Part shown: positions 28,167 to 37,347 of the stretch, one piece after another
How positions within the stretch are numbered: the stretch's first letter is position 1
Layout: each line of letters opens with the position of its first letter
DNA from: Pseudomonas bijieensis
GTDB lineage: Bacteria; Pseudomonadota; Gammaproteobacteria; Pseudomonadales; Pseudomonadaceae
Direction: 5' to 3'
Length of the DNA stretch: 64,000 bases
Assembly: GCF_013347965.1 (NCBI RefSeq)
Contig: NZ_CP048810.1
Location: 6,447,501-6,511,500 of the forward strand
The notes under the pieces: model-generated
Databases searched by the model: none
What the model was told of the DNA's origin: nothing
Seen by the model: the letters and a program-made list of their open reading frames with translations, nothing else
Translations under genes and position numbers: made by a program

Positions 28167-29015
28167 TCAGCTTCTGATCCAGGCGCGGCCCCAGGAGTTG
28201 AGTGTGTATTCCTCCTGTGCCCAGACACCGGGCTGACGGCTGGCATCGGTGACTTCGAGTTCGGCCGAGAACTCCAGGCGGTTGCGATCGGCATCGACCA
28301 CCATGAAGAACAGATTGTTGCCCGGCCCATGTCGGCCGGGGCCGAAGAAAATGGTGATGCGCTCCTTGGCGAAGCGATCCCCCCAGTCGCGGATGTCATT
28401 CCATTCGTTGGTTTCGTAACAGTGGTGGTCCCATTCGTTTTTCGAACCGCGGAAAAACGCCAAGGTGTGGTGCTCGTCGTCCGAGCGCAGGAAGCACGTC
28501 ATGAGTTGGCCGGTCTGCTCATCCACGACGTTGTCCGAAACAGTGAAGCCCACCGTGTTGACGTAGAAATCGATCATGGCTTCCAGCTCTGTGGTCTGGA
28601 ATACCACGTGCTGCAAGCGCCCCGGCATGCCTGGGCGAGAGGTCTGGCGAGCGGGGCGGGCGACGCCGAATATCGTTTGCCGGCCCTGGGGATCACGGAT
28701 CAGGAAGGCTCCCGGCTCGAGCAGCGGCGAGTCGACCTCTTCGATGATGCCGCCATTGCCGAGCAGGCGAACCCGCAGTGCTTGCAGGCGAGGCTGATTG
28801 CCCAGGTCGAACGCCGCCGCGAGCAGGCCGCTGTGGTCGGCGGGCGACACGAGCATGGCGCGTTGCGGACCGCTGAGCACCCAACTGCCATCGGCTTGCG
28901 CCTGGCTGTCCATGTCCAGCATCCGCCGATAGAAGTCGATTTGTCGCTGCGCGTCCTTGCTCGCCAGGTGCAGGTAGCACAGGCGTGCAGGTGTGGAAGT
29001 CTGGAGTGTTTGCAT
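28167..29015 (-). CDS. VOC-family extradiol ring-cleavage dioxygenase
   Basis: 282 residues from ATG 29015, preceded by AGAGG. Two VOC modules are present: residues about 10-120 and 133-260. The second holds a metal triad compatible with type I extradiol dioxygenases: H136 (RLQHVVF), H197 (WDHHCYE) and E248 (NRLEFS). The first module lacks an obvious triad, as in BphC/XylE enzymes. Expected reaction: Fe(II)-dependent cleavage of a catechol or similar diol. It lies between the FAD monooxygenase (which would make the diol) and the aldehyde dehydrogenase. Confidence 0.82.
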   Translation of the reverse strand: MQTLQTSTPARLCYLHLASKDAQRQIDFYRRMLDMDSQAQADGSWVLSGPQRAMLVSPADHSGLLAAAFDLGNQPRLQALRVRLLGNGGIIEEVDSPLLEPGAFLIRDPQGRQTIFGVARPARQTSRPGMPGRLQHVVFQTTELEAMIDFYVNTVGFTVSDNVVDEQTGQLMTCFLRSDDEHHTLAFFRGSKNEWDHHCYETNEWNDIRDWGDRFAKERITIFFGPGRHGPGNNLFFMVVDADRNRLEFSAELEVTDASRQPGVWAQEEYTLNSWGRAWIRS

Positions 29016-29037
29016 AACCACCTCTGTGCGTGAAGGT

Positions 29038-30684
29038 TCAATGAAAGACGGGCGCGACGCTTGGCTCGATTTCGTTGCTGTGGGCCAGGGCGATGCCGAA
29101 CAGCGACTGCAACGATTCGGCGGCCTGGGTTTCGGTGGCCTTGTCGAAAATCGCCGCGATGTAGCGATCCGGGCGCAGCAGCACAAACGGGTGGGACTCG
29201 CCCAGCAAGGGCTTGAGCAGGCCTTCACGGTCCTGGAGCACCGTGCAGCCTGGGATCGCCGGCATGGCCTGGACAGACTCGGGCAGGATCAGGATGCGTC
29301 TGGCTTCAAGGTGGCTCCAGAGGCCATGCTTGAGTTCATCGACACGCTGGCGGGTCGGGTCGCCGTATTGAATCAAGGCGAAGCCGGCACCGATGGCGTC
29401 ATCGAGCAGGTGTTCGTGGCCGTGGGCATCGGTGAGCATCGGTTGCGGGAACATCTGTCCGCAGGACAATGTGCCTGCCTGCCCTTCGGCCAGCACCAGG
29501 CCTCGGGTGAAACGAGGTTTGGGCTTGAAGCGCATTTGCAGGAAGTAATCGCGCAGCGGCGGCAACAGGCCGATCAAGGCGAATGCCCCACTGATCAGGC
29601 GAGCGCGCAAGACGGTGGCCGGCGCCATGACCACGCCGAGGTTCAAGGCCAACTTGATCAAGGCCCACGCATGATCGCGACGCTCGCTTTCGTAGGACAG
29701 CAGTGCGCTTTGCGCCATTTTGCCCTTCAGCACGCCGATCAGTTTCCAGCCCAGGTTGTGGGCATCGCGAACGCCGCTGTTCATGCCTTGCCCGGCATAG
29801 GGCGGGGTCAGGTGCGCGGCGTCGCCGGCGAGGAACACCCGCTGCACCTGCCACTTCTCGGCGACCCGGGCGTGGAAGGTGTAGACCGTCTTGCGCACGA
29901 GGGAAACCGGCGCGTCACCCTTGAAGGGGCGCAGCAAGGTTTGCAGGTGGGTTTCGTCGAGCGCCTGTTCGTCCGTTTCATCGGGCTTGAGCAGGAACTC
30001 GAATCGGCGTGTACGGTGGGGTCCGGGCACTTCGACCACCGGACGCCTGGCATCGCAATATACGCGGGTCTGCCAGAACGGGTCGTCGTCCTGGTCGGTA
30101 TCGACCACCAGCCAGCGTGAGGAGAAGCTCGAACCGACCATTTCGATCCCGAGTTGCTTGCGCACCGGGCTACGACCGCCGTCGCAGGCCACCAGGTAAG
30201 CCGCGTGGACTTCGATCATCTGCCCCTCGGCGTCACGAATCCGCGCACACACGCCGTGTTGGTCCTGACTGAATTCCACCAGCTCGTGGCTGAACCGTGC
30301 CGTCAGGCTGGCAAACCGTTCGAGGCCTATCCTCAGGGTGTTTTCAAACAGCGGTTGGCGAAACGCGTTGCGCTTGGGGAACCCATACAGCTTGCCGGTC
30401 GGTTCGACCTTGCCGAAGCAGCGCCCTCCGGGCCGGGTGTAGTAATGCACGCCGTAGCCAGGCACGACATCACGCAGCACGGCGGCATCCAGCCCGATGG
30501 CCTGCATGGTGCGCAAGGATTCGTCGTCGATTGAAACCGCCCGTGGTTCGGTCACGGTGCCCGGCTTGCGATCGATGATCAGGGTGTCCACGTCGGCTTG
30601 GCCGAGCAGGTTGGCCAGGGTCAGTCCGGTAGGACCGGCGCCGATGACCAGGACCTGAGTGTTGATGCGTTTGAGGGTTGTCAT
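29038..30684 (-). CDS. FAD-dependent aromatic monooxygenase, MhpA-like
   Basis: 548 residues. GAGPTG at 15-20 binds the ADP part of FAD, a DG motif occurs in LVACDGGRSPVRKQLG, and the GD motif is RVFLAGDAAHLTPPYAGQGMN. The C-terminal domain is thioredoxin-like, as in class A flavoprotein hydroxylases such as MhpA (3-(3-hydroxyphenyl)propionate hydroxylase). It would hydroxylate a phenolic acid to a catechol-type substrate for the next gene (22-bp gap). Exact substrate unknown. Confidence 0.85.
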   Translation of the reverse strand: MTTLKRINTQVLVIGAGPTGLTLANLLGQADVDTLIIDRKPGTVTEPRAVSIDDESLRTMQAIGLDAAVLRDVVPGYGVHYYTRPGGRCFGKVEPTGKLYGFPKRNAFRQPLFENTLRIGLERFASLTARFSHELVEFSQDQHGVCARIRDAEGQMIEVHAAYLVACDGGRSPVRKQLGIEMVGSSFSSRWLVVDTDQDDDPFWQTRVYCDARRPVVEVPGPHRTRRFEFLLKPDETDEQALDETHLQTLLRPFKGDAPVSLVRKTVYTFHARVAEKWQVQRVFLAGDAAHLTPPYAGQGMNSGVRDAHNLGWKLIGVLKGKMAQSALLSYESERRDHAWALIKLALNLGVVMAPATVLRARLISGAFALIGLLPPLRDYFLQMRFKPKPRFTRGLVLAEGQAGTLSCGQMFPQPMLTDAHGHEHLLDDAIGAGFALIQYGDPTRQRVDELKHGLWSHLEARRILILPESVQAMPAIPGCTVLQDREGLLKPLLGESHPFVLLRPDRYIAAIFDKATETQAAESLQSLFGIALAHSNEIEPSVAPVFH

Positions 30685-30705
30685 TGTTATTCCCTTGCGA
30701 ATGGC

Positions 30706-31527
30706 TCAGCCCAGTGGCTTGGGGCGATTGGCGAGCGCAGCCATGCGTTGCGACAGTTCCTGCGCCAGGGCAAGGATCTGTTGCCCTTGCGTCTCTTCCT
30801 GGGCACTGTCGCGTTCTTGCACCGGGCGCACGCAACTGATGCTGCCGACGACTTTGCCATCGCCGTCGAAGATCGGCGCGGCCAGGCCATAGACGCCCGC
30901 GTCGACTTCGCCTGCGCTGGCTACATAGCCCTGGCGACGCAGTTGCTGCAGTGCGCGACGAAACGCCTCCCAGGTCTGGCCAAGTTGGCTGGCGCGAACC
31001 TCATCGGGATGGTCGAGAAACAGCTGGCTGTGTTGGCGCGAGGTCATGTTGGCGAGGATCGCCTTGGACGTCGCTCCCAGGAATAGGGGCCTGGGCGAAC
31101 CGCGGGAGTAGCTGACCTCACTGAACAGATTGCCGTGCTGGTGAATGCACACGACCTGATCCTTGAAAAGTCGGCAGATCAGCCAGACCTGTTGTTCGCT
31201 CCACTGCGGGAAGCTGGGCTCAAGCGATTGGGCGGCGCGCACGAGAGGGTCGCTCAGGCGCAACTGGCGGTCCCAGGTAATGATTCGTGCGCCCAGCGCA
31301 TAACGGCCGGCTTCGACCTGGAACAACAGGTTGGCCTCGGCCAATTCGCGCACGTAGCGGTAGATCGTCGAACGGGTGAAGCTCAAGGCGCCGCCCATGT
31401 CATCCACTGCCCAGATCGGGTGCTGTTCGGTGAACAGGTCGAGTACCCGCAACATGCGCTCCAGGCTCGAGCCTTTGCTGTCGCCATCCTGCTCGGGCAG
31501 GTGTTCAGGAGTGTGTAGGTTTTCCAT
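30706..31527 (-). CDS. IclR-family transcriptional regulator
   Basis: 273 residues. N-terminal winged HTH (SLERMLRVLDLF...FTRSTIYRYVRELAEANLL, about 20-80) and C-terminal effector domain (PLFLGATSKAILANM, GLAAPIFDGDGKVVGSISCV). ATG 31527 lies 2 bp after the stop of the FAH gene, so it is translated from the operon it probably controls. Paired AAATCC/GGATTT dyads in front of the operon are candidate operators. Confidence 0.88.
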   Translation of the reverse strand: MENLHTPEHLPEQDGDSKGSSLERMLRVLDLFTEQHPIWAVDDMGGALSFTRSTIYRYVRELAEANLLFQVEAGRYALGARIITWDRQLRLSDPLVRAAQSLEPSFPQWSEQQVWLICRLFKDQVVCIHQHGNLFSEVSYSRGSPRPLFLGATSKAILANMTSRQHSQLFLDHPDEVRASQLGQTWEAFRRALQQLRRQGYVASAGEVDAGVYGLAAPIFDGDGKVVGSISCVRPVQERDSAQEETQGQQILALAQELSQRMAALANRPKPLG

Positions 31528-31529
31528 GT

Positions 31530-32381
31530 TCACTGCTCGTCCACGATGCTGTTGCGCAGGGTGCCGATGCCAGCGATCTCGACCTCCACCTGATCGCCCG
31601 GCTTCATCCACACCGGCGGTTCGCGGAACGCACCGACGCCGCCGGTGGTGCCGGTGACAATCACGTCGCCGGGGGCCAGTTCAGTGAAGGTGGAGCAGTA
31701 TTCGATCAACTGGCGCACATCGAAAATCATGTCGCTGGTGCGGGTGTGTTGCATCACTTCGCCATTGAGGCGGGTGGTCAGCTCCAGGTCCTGTGGGTCG
31801 CCGATCTCGTCGCGGGTCACCAGCCAGGGACCGAAACCGCCGGTGTTCGGGAAGTTCTTGCCAGGCACGAACTGAATGGTGTGCTTCTGCCAATCGCGGA
31901 CACTGCCGTCGTTGTAGCAGGCATAACCGGCGACGTAATCCAGCGCGTCGGCGTGCTTGACGTGGCGGGCCGCTTTACCGATCACCACCGCCAGCTCGCC
32001 CTCGAAATCAAGCTTGTGGGAGGCCGTTGGGCGAACGATGGGTTGCAGGTGGGCGGTCTGGCTGTCTGCGAAGCGGGTAAAGATCATGGGGTAGGTCGGC
32101 ATCTCTCGACCGGTTTCGCGCACGTGGGTGGCGTAGTTGATGCCGATGCACAGCACTTTGCCCGGGTTGGGGATGACCGGCAGGAACGTCACGTCAGCCA
32201 AGGGAAGACGCGGCAGGCTTGCCAGGGGCTCGCGGGTCAGTTCGCCCAGGCGGTCGTTGGCGATGGCCTGTTTGAGGTCGTGGCCGAGGGTTGGCTTGAG
32301 CGATTCCAGGTCGATGACGTGATCACCTTCGACCACACCGTAGCTGCTACGACCTTGGACAACAAAGCTTGCGAGTTTCAT
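31530..32381 (-). CDS. Fumarylacetoacetate hydrolase family protein (acylpyruvate hydrolase / decarboxylase)
   Basis: 283 residues from ATG 32381, with AGGAG five bases upstream; a TTG at 32411 is less likely. The FAH core begins at KVLCIGINYATHVRE (about 75) and has the metal-binding acids E127 and E129 (LDFEGEL) and D158 (CYNDGS). It should hydrolyse, decarboxylate or hydrate the product of ring cleavage. First gene of the operon; promoter and operator-like dyads lie just upstream. Confidence 0.87.
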   Translation of the reverse strand: MKLASFVVQGRSSYGVVEGDHVIDLESLKPTLGHDLKQAIANDRLGELTREPLASLPRLPLADVTFLPVIPNPGKVLCIGINYATHVRETGREMPTYPMIFTRFADSQTAHLQPIVRPTASHKLDFEGELAVVIGKAARHVKHADALDYVAGYACYNDGSVRDWQKHTIQFVPGKNFPNTGGFGPWLVTRDEIGDPQDLELTTRLNGEVMQHTRTSDMIFDVRQLIEYCSTFTELAPGDVIVTGTTGGVGAFREPPVWMKPGDQVEVEIAGIGTLRNSIVDEQ

Positions 32382-32436
32382 GAAGGCTCCTGGGAAGAGG
32401 GGAGGGTGCAATGAGGGTCAATCTAGTCTTGCTATA

Positions 32437-32485
32437 AAATCCTGTAAAGTGGGATTTATACAAAAATCCTAAAATATGGAATTTA
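32437..32485 (-). promoter_or_regulatory. Candidate promoter/IclR operators of the aromatic operon
   Basis: A dyad AAATCC-N9-GGATTT spans 32437-32457 and a second, imperfect one (AAATCC...GGAATTT) spans 32464-32485. The stretch is very AT-rich against a 60% GC background. On the minus strand TTGTAT and TTTTAT lie 18 bp apart and could be -35/-10 elements overlapping the first dyad, which would suit repression. It lies 56 bp upstream of the FAH start. Confidence 0.45.
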
Positions 32486-32599
32486 TGTTTTTTTTGGCGA
32501 GGCTGTACCTTTGGCGGACCTGGGGAGCAGAGGGAGAGGCAGCAGGCAACCAACCGCAGATGGCTGGGTGTCGTAAGAGGTACGGAAAAGGGATCTAAA

Positions 32600-32693
32600 C
32601 CTGTGGGAGCGGGCTTGCTCGCGAAGACGGCGTCACAAGCGACATCGATGTCGACTGTACTACCACCTTCGCGAGCAAGCCCGCTCCCACAGG
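32600..32693. repeat. REPIN between the FAH operon promoter and the carotenoid-oxygenase gene
   Basis: Arms CTGTGGGAGCGGGCTTGCTC and GAGCAAGCCCGCTCCCACAG are perfect inverted repeats about 55 bp apart. It ends 11 bp from the stop of the oxygenase reading frame, so it may act as its transcription end. The 322-bp gap 32382-32703 holds only this element and the promoter dyads. Confidence 0.87.
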
Positions 32694-32703
32694 GGATTTG
32701 CGT

Positions 32704-34153
32704 TTAATCGATTGGTGCCCAGCAGCCATGCAGCGACATGCGCATCCGGAACGGAATCCTGATCCGGGCAATGGGACCGCTGGCCATGTCACGGGAGTCC
32801 AGCACCACCAGCTCACTGCGCCCCTCTGCGATGAGGTTGAGCAGGGCAACGACGTAGCCATCGGCTTCCTCTGCATCCGCCGAGCGGGGGAATGAAGATG
32901 GGCTCCTGGAAGCAGCCGCTGTCGCCAGGAAACCAGGCGTCGGTGCTGCCTGTCTTCAGGTTCAAATGGACCAGCAGGTTGAAGAATTGAAAGGGTATCG
33001 GGCCGTTCGCCGGGTTGTAGGGGCGCTGCGGATCGAAGGCGAGCAGGAAACCATGCTGGTACTTGCGACTGATGTAGCGGTCATCACACCTTGGAAACTC
33101 GCAGGGGTAATCCGTCAGCGGTTGCGGTTCAACGTCCTCCCCGGCGCCGTTCAGGTCAAAGGTCCAGCGCATCAGGCTGGCAGCCAGGGTTTCCGGCGGC
33201 GGGACATAACCATTGGCCTGGGGAAAGAAATAGAAGATGTTCCCGCCGGTGACCGGCATGTCGACATAGACCTTGTCGCCCTCATCGAATGCATTGAGCG
33301 TATGCCCCTGGAAACCGTCCTTGGGCCCCTTGAACCAACGCACATCTTGCGCATGCCCGTTGCGCGGCACGACGGCGAACAACTGAGGCAGGTCGGGTTG
33401 CCACTGGAAATGCGCTCCGCCGTTTTTCATGCGCTCGACGTCCACTGTCAACGGAATCAACGGGAACACAACGTACCGTTCGGTCACCGCGAAATCGTGC
33501 ACCATCGCTGCATAAGGGGCCTGGAACCAGATCTCGTGCAGCAGTTTTCCGTCCGGTGAAATTTCGAAGTAGGCCAGGTCAGGCGTACCGTCGCCTTTGG
33601 CTTCATAGCTGAAGGCCAGGAGATTGCCCGTCACCGGGTCGAGCTTGGGGTGGGCGGTGAATGTCGCGGATTTGATCTGCCCGTCAAAACGCCATTCGCC
33701 CAGGGTTTCCAAGGTCTCGCGATCCATCGCCCAGGGCAGGGCATCTTCCTTGAGTGCCAGCAGCACGCCGTTGTGTGGGATGACGGTGGTGTTGGCCGTG
33801 GTGTTGTTCTTCGCCGCGAGCGGGTCGTTGGTGAAGGCGTTGCGATAGACGCCATTGAGCGAGCGACCTTCACGGCGCTGGGCCAGCAAGCGATCGGTCT
33901 TCACGTAGCGACGGCGCAGCGATGCCTTGCCGTTGGCAAAATGGAAGCGGCTGACCATGCCGTCACCGTTGAAAAAGATATCGGTGCCCAGCATCGGGGG
34001 ATACTGCGGGTCTGGTGCGACTTGATAAAACGTCCCGTGGATCGAAGCGGGAAGGCAGCCTTCAATTTCCAGGTCGAACACGTCTGCTTCCACCCGGCTG
34101 GGCGTGTAGAGAGCGCCGGAAAACTCAGGGGTTTGAGGGAATGGAATACTCAT
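32704..34153 (-). pseudogene. Carotenoid-oxygenase-family dioxygenase (lignostilbene dioxygenase/isoeugenol monooxygenase type), frameshifted near the 3' end
   Basis: Restored product 482 residues. It would cleave a C=C bond next to an aromatic ring, giving aromatic aldehydes. Iron ligands are H168 (FTAHPK), H219 (MVHDFA), H284 (FQGHTL) and, only after frame repair, H475 (SLHGCW). A run of five G at 32886-32890 (CCCCC in the coding sense) breaks the frame after EPIFIP. As read, a 446-residue protein stops at 32813 with an arginine-rich wrong tail. With four C the frame continues as RSADAEEADGY... to TAA at 32704, which is the family's normal end. The unrepaired product lacks the fourth iron ligand and should be inactive. 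The cause is either a recent mutation or a homopolymer read error. The gene follows the MFS gene by 35 bp. Confidence 0.85.
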
Positions 34154-34188
34154 CGGGCAATCTCGTCAATGTGCGGGTTCGTTGATGT

Positions 34189-35370
34189 TCAGGCCGATTG
34201 CGGGGACATCGCCGGCCCGGAAGGCTTCACGCCGCGGCGAAAGCGTGCAACGACCAGGCACGAGATCACCAAGGCTAGCAAATAGGCTGAAGCTGCCAGC
34301 CATCCGACCGCTCGGAAGTGGCCCTCGCCGACGACCAGTGCGGCCCCGAATGGTCCCAGCCCCTGGCCGATGAAAATCGCAGCGTTACCCAGGCCCGCCA
34401 ATCGGCCGGAAGGGTCCAGTTCCGCCGCCATGGAAAGCAGGTACGGCAGGCTGAAAAACCAGACCATATGGATCAGGCAAGCCGTGCTGACAAACGCCAC
34501 GGGGCTGGTGCCATAGACCATGATCAAGGTCGCCAGCAGCGCCGTGCCAAAGCTCAACAGTTGTGGAAACAGCAGGCCCAGGCGCCGTCCGATCAGCCCG
34601 GCCAGCCCGGCGCCCAGGGCACCGGCAAGGATGCTGCCACCGAGGATGCCGCCAATCTGCTGAGGCTCCAGGCCGATGCTCTTGCCGATACGTTCCTGGT
34701 AAACCCATAGGGCAGAGTGACCGAAAAACAGCAGCGCAAAGAGCATGATCAACAGGATCGACGTGAGGCCGAATGGCGGGATCGCGCCGCTGGTTGCGCG
34801 ATGGGTTTGCGGGTAGCGTTCAGGCACCCTCCAGCAACCCGTCGCCGCGAGCACACTGGTGATCGCCAATAGTAGAAACGCCCCGTTAACACCGAATGAC
34901 TTGAGGATCAGCGGCATGGACGTCACCAGTAACATCCCCCACAGCAGGTTACCGATGTTGATGACCGCGAAGGTCGCATCCTTGGACGTGCGCAGCGCCG
35001 CGGTGGCGTAGACGACCGCCATGACCGCGCCGCCGCTGGCGCCACAGATCATTCTGGAAACCAGCAGCCCGGCCTGGCTGTGAAGCTGCGTGCTGAGCAG
35101 ATTGCCCAAGGCCAGGATCAACAGGGCCACCAGGGCGAAGCGGCGGCGGTCGACGCTGGCCATGAACAGGGCGCAGACGCCGCAGGCGATGGCCATCGCA
35201 ATGAGTTCCGCGGCGAAGATAGCGCCGATTGCATTGAGTGGCAGGCCGAGCTGGTCGATCAAGGCACCGCCCAGGATCGGCTGGATCTGCAGCGTCCCCA
35301 GGGAAATGACCATCATCAGGCAGATGGCGCCCAGTGATTTCTTGCTGTCGATGGAGTCGAGTGCGTTCAT
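34189..35370 (-). CDS. MFS transporter
   Basis: 393 residues with about 12 hydrophobic segments and the usual halves (the AALRTSKDATF and SVDRRRFALVALL loops match MFS cytoplasmic loops). GAGGTGATG lies 8-9 bases before ATG 35370. It probably imports or exports the aromatic substrate of the downstream oxygenase. It sits between an outer-membrane channel gene and the oxygenase on the same strand. Confidence 0.85.
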   Translation of the reverse strand: MNALDSIDSKKSLGAICLMMVISLGTLQIQPILGGALIDQLGLPLNAIGAIFAAELIAMAIACGVCALFMASVDRRRFALVALLILALGNLLSTQLHSQAGLLVSRMICGASGGAVMAVVYATAALRTSKDATFAVINIGNLLWGMLLVTSMPLILKSFGVNGAFLLLAITSVLAATGCWRVPERYPQTHRATSGAIPPFGLTSILLIMLFALLFFGHSALWVYQERIGKSIGLEPQQIGGILGGSILAGALGAGLAGLIGRRLGLLFPQLLSFGTALLATLIMVYGTSPVAFVSTACLIHMVWFFSLPYLLSMAAELDPSGRLAGLGNAAIFIGQGLGPFGAALVVGEGHFRAVGWLAASAYLLALVISCLVVARFRRGVKPSGPAMSPQSA

Positions 35371-35425
35371 GAAGCATCACCTCGGGTAATGGGCCCGCTC
35401 ATGGGTGAGCAGGCGCATACGTCAA

Positions 35426-36418
35426 TCAGAACGTGTGGACGTAGCGAACCTGCACCTGGTAATCCGCCCGGGAGCGATTCTCGACGCCGGTTTCTTTATA
35501 GGTGTTGAGCCAGAAGGCCTTGTCTTCGGTGATTTTCCAGAACAGGCCCGGGCCAATGCCCAGCACCTTTTCCCGGGAGTCGGTCAGGGTGTTGCCGTTG
35601 ACCTTGTCATCGGAAATCTGCCGGAAGTAGTAGCCGTTGATGCCGACCGAGACCGTCGGGAACACTTCGTACGAGGCGGTGAAGTTGGCCCACGCCGACT
35701 GTCCCGACTGGGTGTCGCGCACCGATTGCCCTTCGAAGAACTGCGCCGAACTGCTGGCCGGATCATCGTTCTTGAAGTTGTACAGGTAGTTCAGCCGCCA
35801 GCTCACTTCCCAGCGAGGCGCGGGCATCCAGGTCGCTGCCCAGTAGGGGTTCAGGGAGAAGTAATTGGAGCCTGGGTTCAGGTCTTTGTGTTTGTCGTAC
35901 TTGCCCGTTGGCAGGATGGTATCGAAGGCCATGCGCTGCACGAAGACCGGCCTGCCGCTGGCGTCGACGATCGGATCGAACTGGACCTGGGGCCCGACCG
36001 TGACGTCGCCCAGGCCTGTGGCGTTGTCCTTGAGCTTGGCACCGTTGTCACCGAAGTCGCCGTCCAGGGACACGACGGGCACCAGCAGGCTCCAACCCAG
36101 GTGCGCCCCGCCTGCGAAGGTGTCGGGTGAGTAGTAGCTCAGCTGGTTGATCATCGTGATGACGTTGATCTTCGGGTCATCGAAGGCGCCGTTCTTCTTG
36201 CCACCGTTGGTCCTGATGCTGCTGGCGGTACTGAACTTCAAATAAGTCTGATGAGTCAGCCCGGGTGGCCCGGCAAAGCCGTCGTAGAAACTGGTGCCAC
36301 CCAGGTTGATACCGCTGGGTTGGCTCACCGAAGGTGGAGGAGGGCCATCGGCTGCAAAAGCGGCCAATGACGCGAAGCTGAGTGCCAGGCACGCTGGCAG
36401 GGTTTTGGTCAGGCTCAT
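35426..36418 (-). CDS. Outer-membrane channel, phenol MetA-pathway/SphA family
   Basis: 330 residues. Signal peptide at 1-23 (MSLTKTLPACLALSFASLAAFAA). The rest is a beta-rich barrel with alternating aromatic residues and a terminal phenylalanine (VRYVHTF). Family members are usually next to genes for aromatic degradation and are thought to move hydrophobic phenolics across the outer membrane. Start of the same minus-strand operon as the MFS and oxygenase genes (55-bp gap to the MFS). Confidence 0.83.
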   Translation of the reverse strand: MSLTKTLPACLALSFASLAAFAADGPPPPSVSQPSGINLGGTSFYDGFAGPPGLTHQTYLKFSTASSIRTNGGKKNGAFDDPKINVITMINQLSYYSPDTFAGGAHLGWSLLVPVVSLDGDFGDNGAKLKDNATGLGDVTVGPQVQFDPIVDASGRPVFVQRMAFDTILPTGKYDKHKDLNPGSNYFSLNPYWAATWMPAPRWEVSWRLNYLYNFKNDDPASSSAQFFEGQSVRDTQSGQSAWANFTASYEVFPTVSVGINGYYFRQISDDKVNGNTLTDSREKVLGIGPGLFWKITEDKAFWLNTYKETGVENRSRADYQVQVRYVHTF

Positions 36419-36563
36419 TGAAGTGGCTCTATTCTTGGAATTGTGAGCGGGGGAATATCCCCTGGCACTTCGACTTTAAGTCCCGGTCGTGGGTGATGCT
36501 TGAGCGCAACGGCCAGAGTTGACTGGGAGCGCCAGCAACCGGGAGAAAACCGGTACGAACTTC

Positions 36564-37184
36564 TCAGCCGTCAGCGCCAACGGCGCGCCAGGCGGCCTCG
36601 GCCAACTGCTGCCGGTAGAGTTCAGGGCTGCGTTTGACGCGGCCAGAGAGCCAGGCGCGGCAATAGCTCTCTGCCGAACCGATGATCAGGGACGGGATCA
36701 GCTCAAAAGGCAGTTCCTGCAAATCCTGCTGGTGGGCCGGGTCGCTGAACCATTTCTTGAGTTCGGCGTTCCTGGCCAGATTCGCCTCGGCAAGCCGCTC
36801 CTTGAAGCTGCTTTGTGCGACCGCAAAGCGTGCCTGGTACTGGAACCGCGCCCAATCGGGTTGGCTGACCACCCAGTCCACGTAGCTGTACACCAAGGCC
36901 TGGACCCATTCCTGGGTCGACGTGACGGTGCTGAGGTAGCTATCCCTGAGCCGCGCCTGATCATCCAGGGCGGTCATGTACAACGCCGCGACCAAGCCTT
37001 CCTTGTTATCGAAATGGTGATAGATGGCCCCCACGCTCATCTGGCTTTCGGCACGGATGATATCGATGGTGGTCGCTTCGATGCCTTGCTGGTTAAACAG
37101 TGCCAGGGCGCATCGGAGGATGTGCCGCTTGGACTCGGCACGACGCCCTGGGTAGCAGCGCTCGAGGAGATCGACAGGTTCCAT
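36564..37184 (-). CDS. TetR-family transcriptional repressor
   Basis: 206 residues from ATG 37184. The N-terminal HTH (SKRHILRCALALFNQQGIEATTIDIIRAESQMSVGAIYHHFDNKEGLVAALY) is typical. The C-terminal ligand domain is not specific. It is divergent from a hotdog-fold gene; three tandem palindromes in between are its likely operators. Alternative starts at 37211 and 37258 lack a better ribosome site. Confidence 0.88.
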   Translation of the reverse strand: MEPVDLLERCYPGRRAESKRHILRCALALFNQQGIEATTIDIIRAESQMSVGAIYHHFDNKEGLVAALYMTALDDQARLRDSYLSTVTSTQEWVQALVYSYVDWVVSQPDWARFQYQARFAVAQSSFKERLAEANLARNAELKKWFSDPAHQQDLQELPFELIPSLIIGSAESYCRAWLSGRVKRSPELYRQQLAEAAWRAVGADG

Positions 37185-37260
37185 TTTTCGGCCCAGGCAA
37201 AAAGGGGCCATGGTAATTGAAACGAGGGCTCGGGACGAGCGATTGACAGGTCAGGCATTT

Positions 37261-37313
37261 ACAGAATAATGTTCTGTAACAGAGCGATATTCTGTAATAG
37301 AGTAATGTTCTGT
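37261..37313. promoter_or_regulatory. Three tandem 17-bp palindromic operators with 18-bp period
   Basis: ACAGAATAATGTTCTGT (37261-37277), ACAGAGCGATATTCTGT (37279-37295) and ATAGAGTAATGTTCTGT (37297-37313) follow one another with single-base spacers. The first is a perfect 6-5-6 palindrome; the others diverge only in the left arm. They lie between the divergent TetR and hotdog genes, ending 34 bp before ATG 37348, so they must overlap the promoters. Confidence 0.75.
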
Positions 37314-37347
37314 CCATGACTCCAGCCCACCCGACCAGAGATATCCC

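Noticed and set aside
32704..34153. Naming the pseudogene iem or lsd
   Set aside because: Family membership is clear, but substrate specificity cannot be read from the sequence and the frame is broken.
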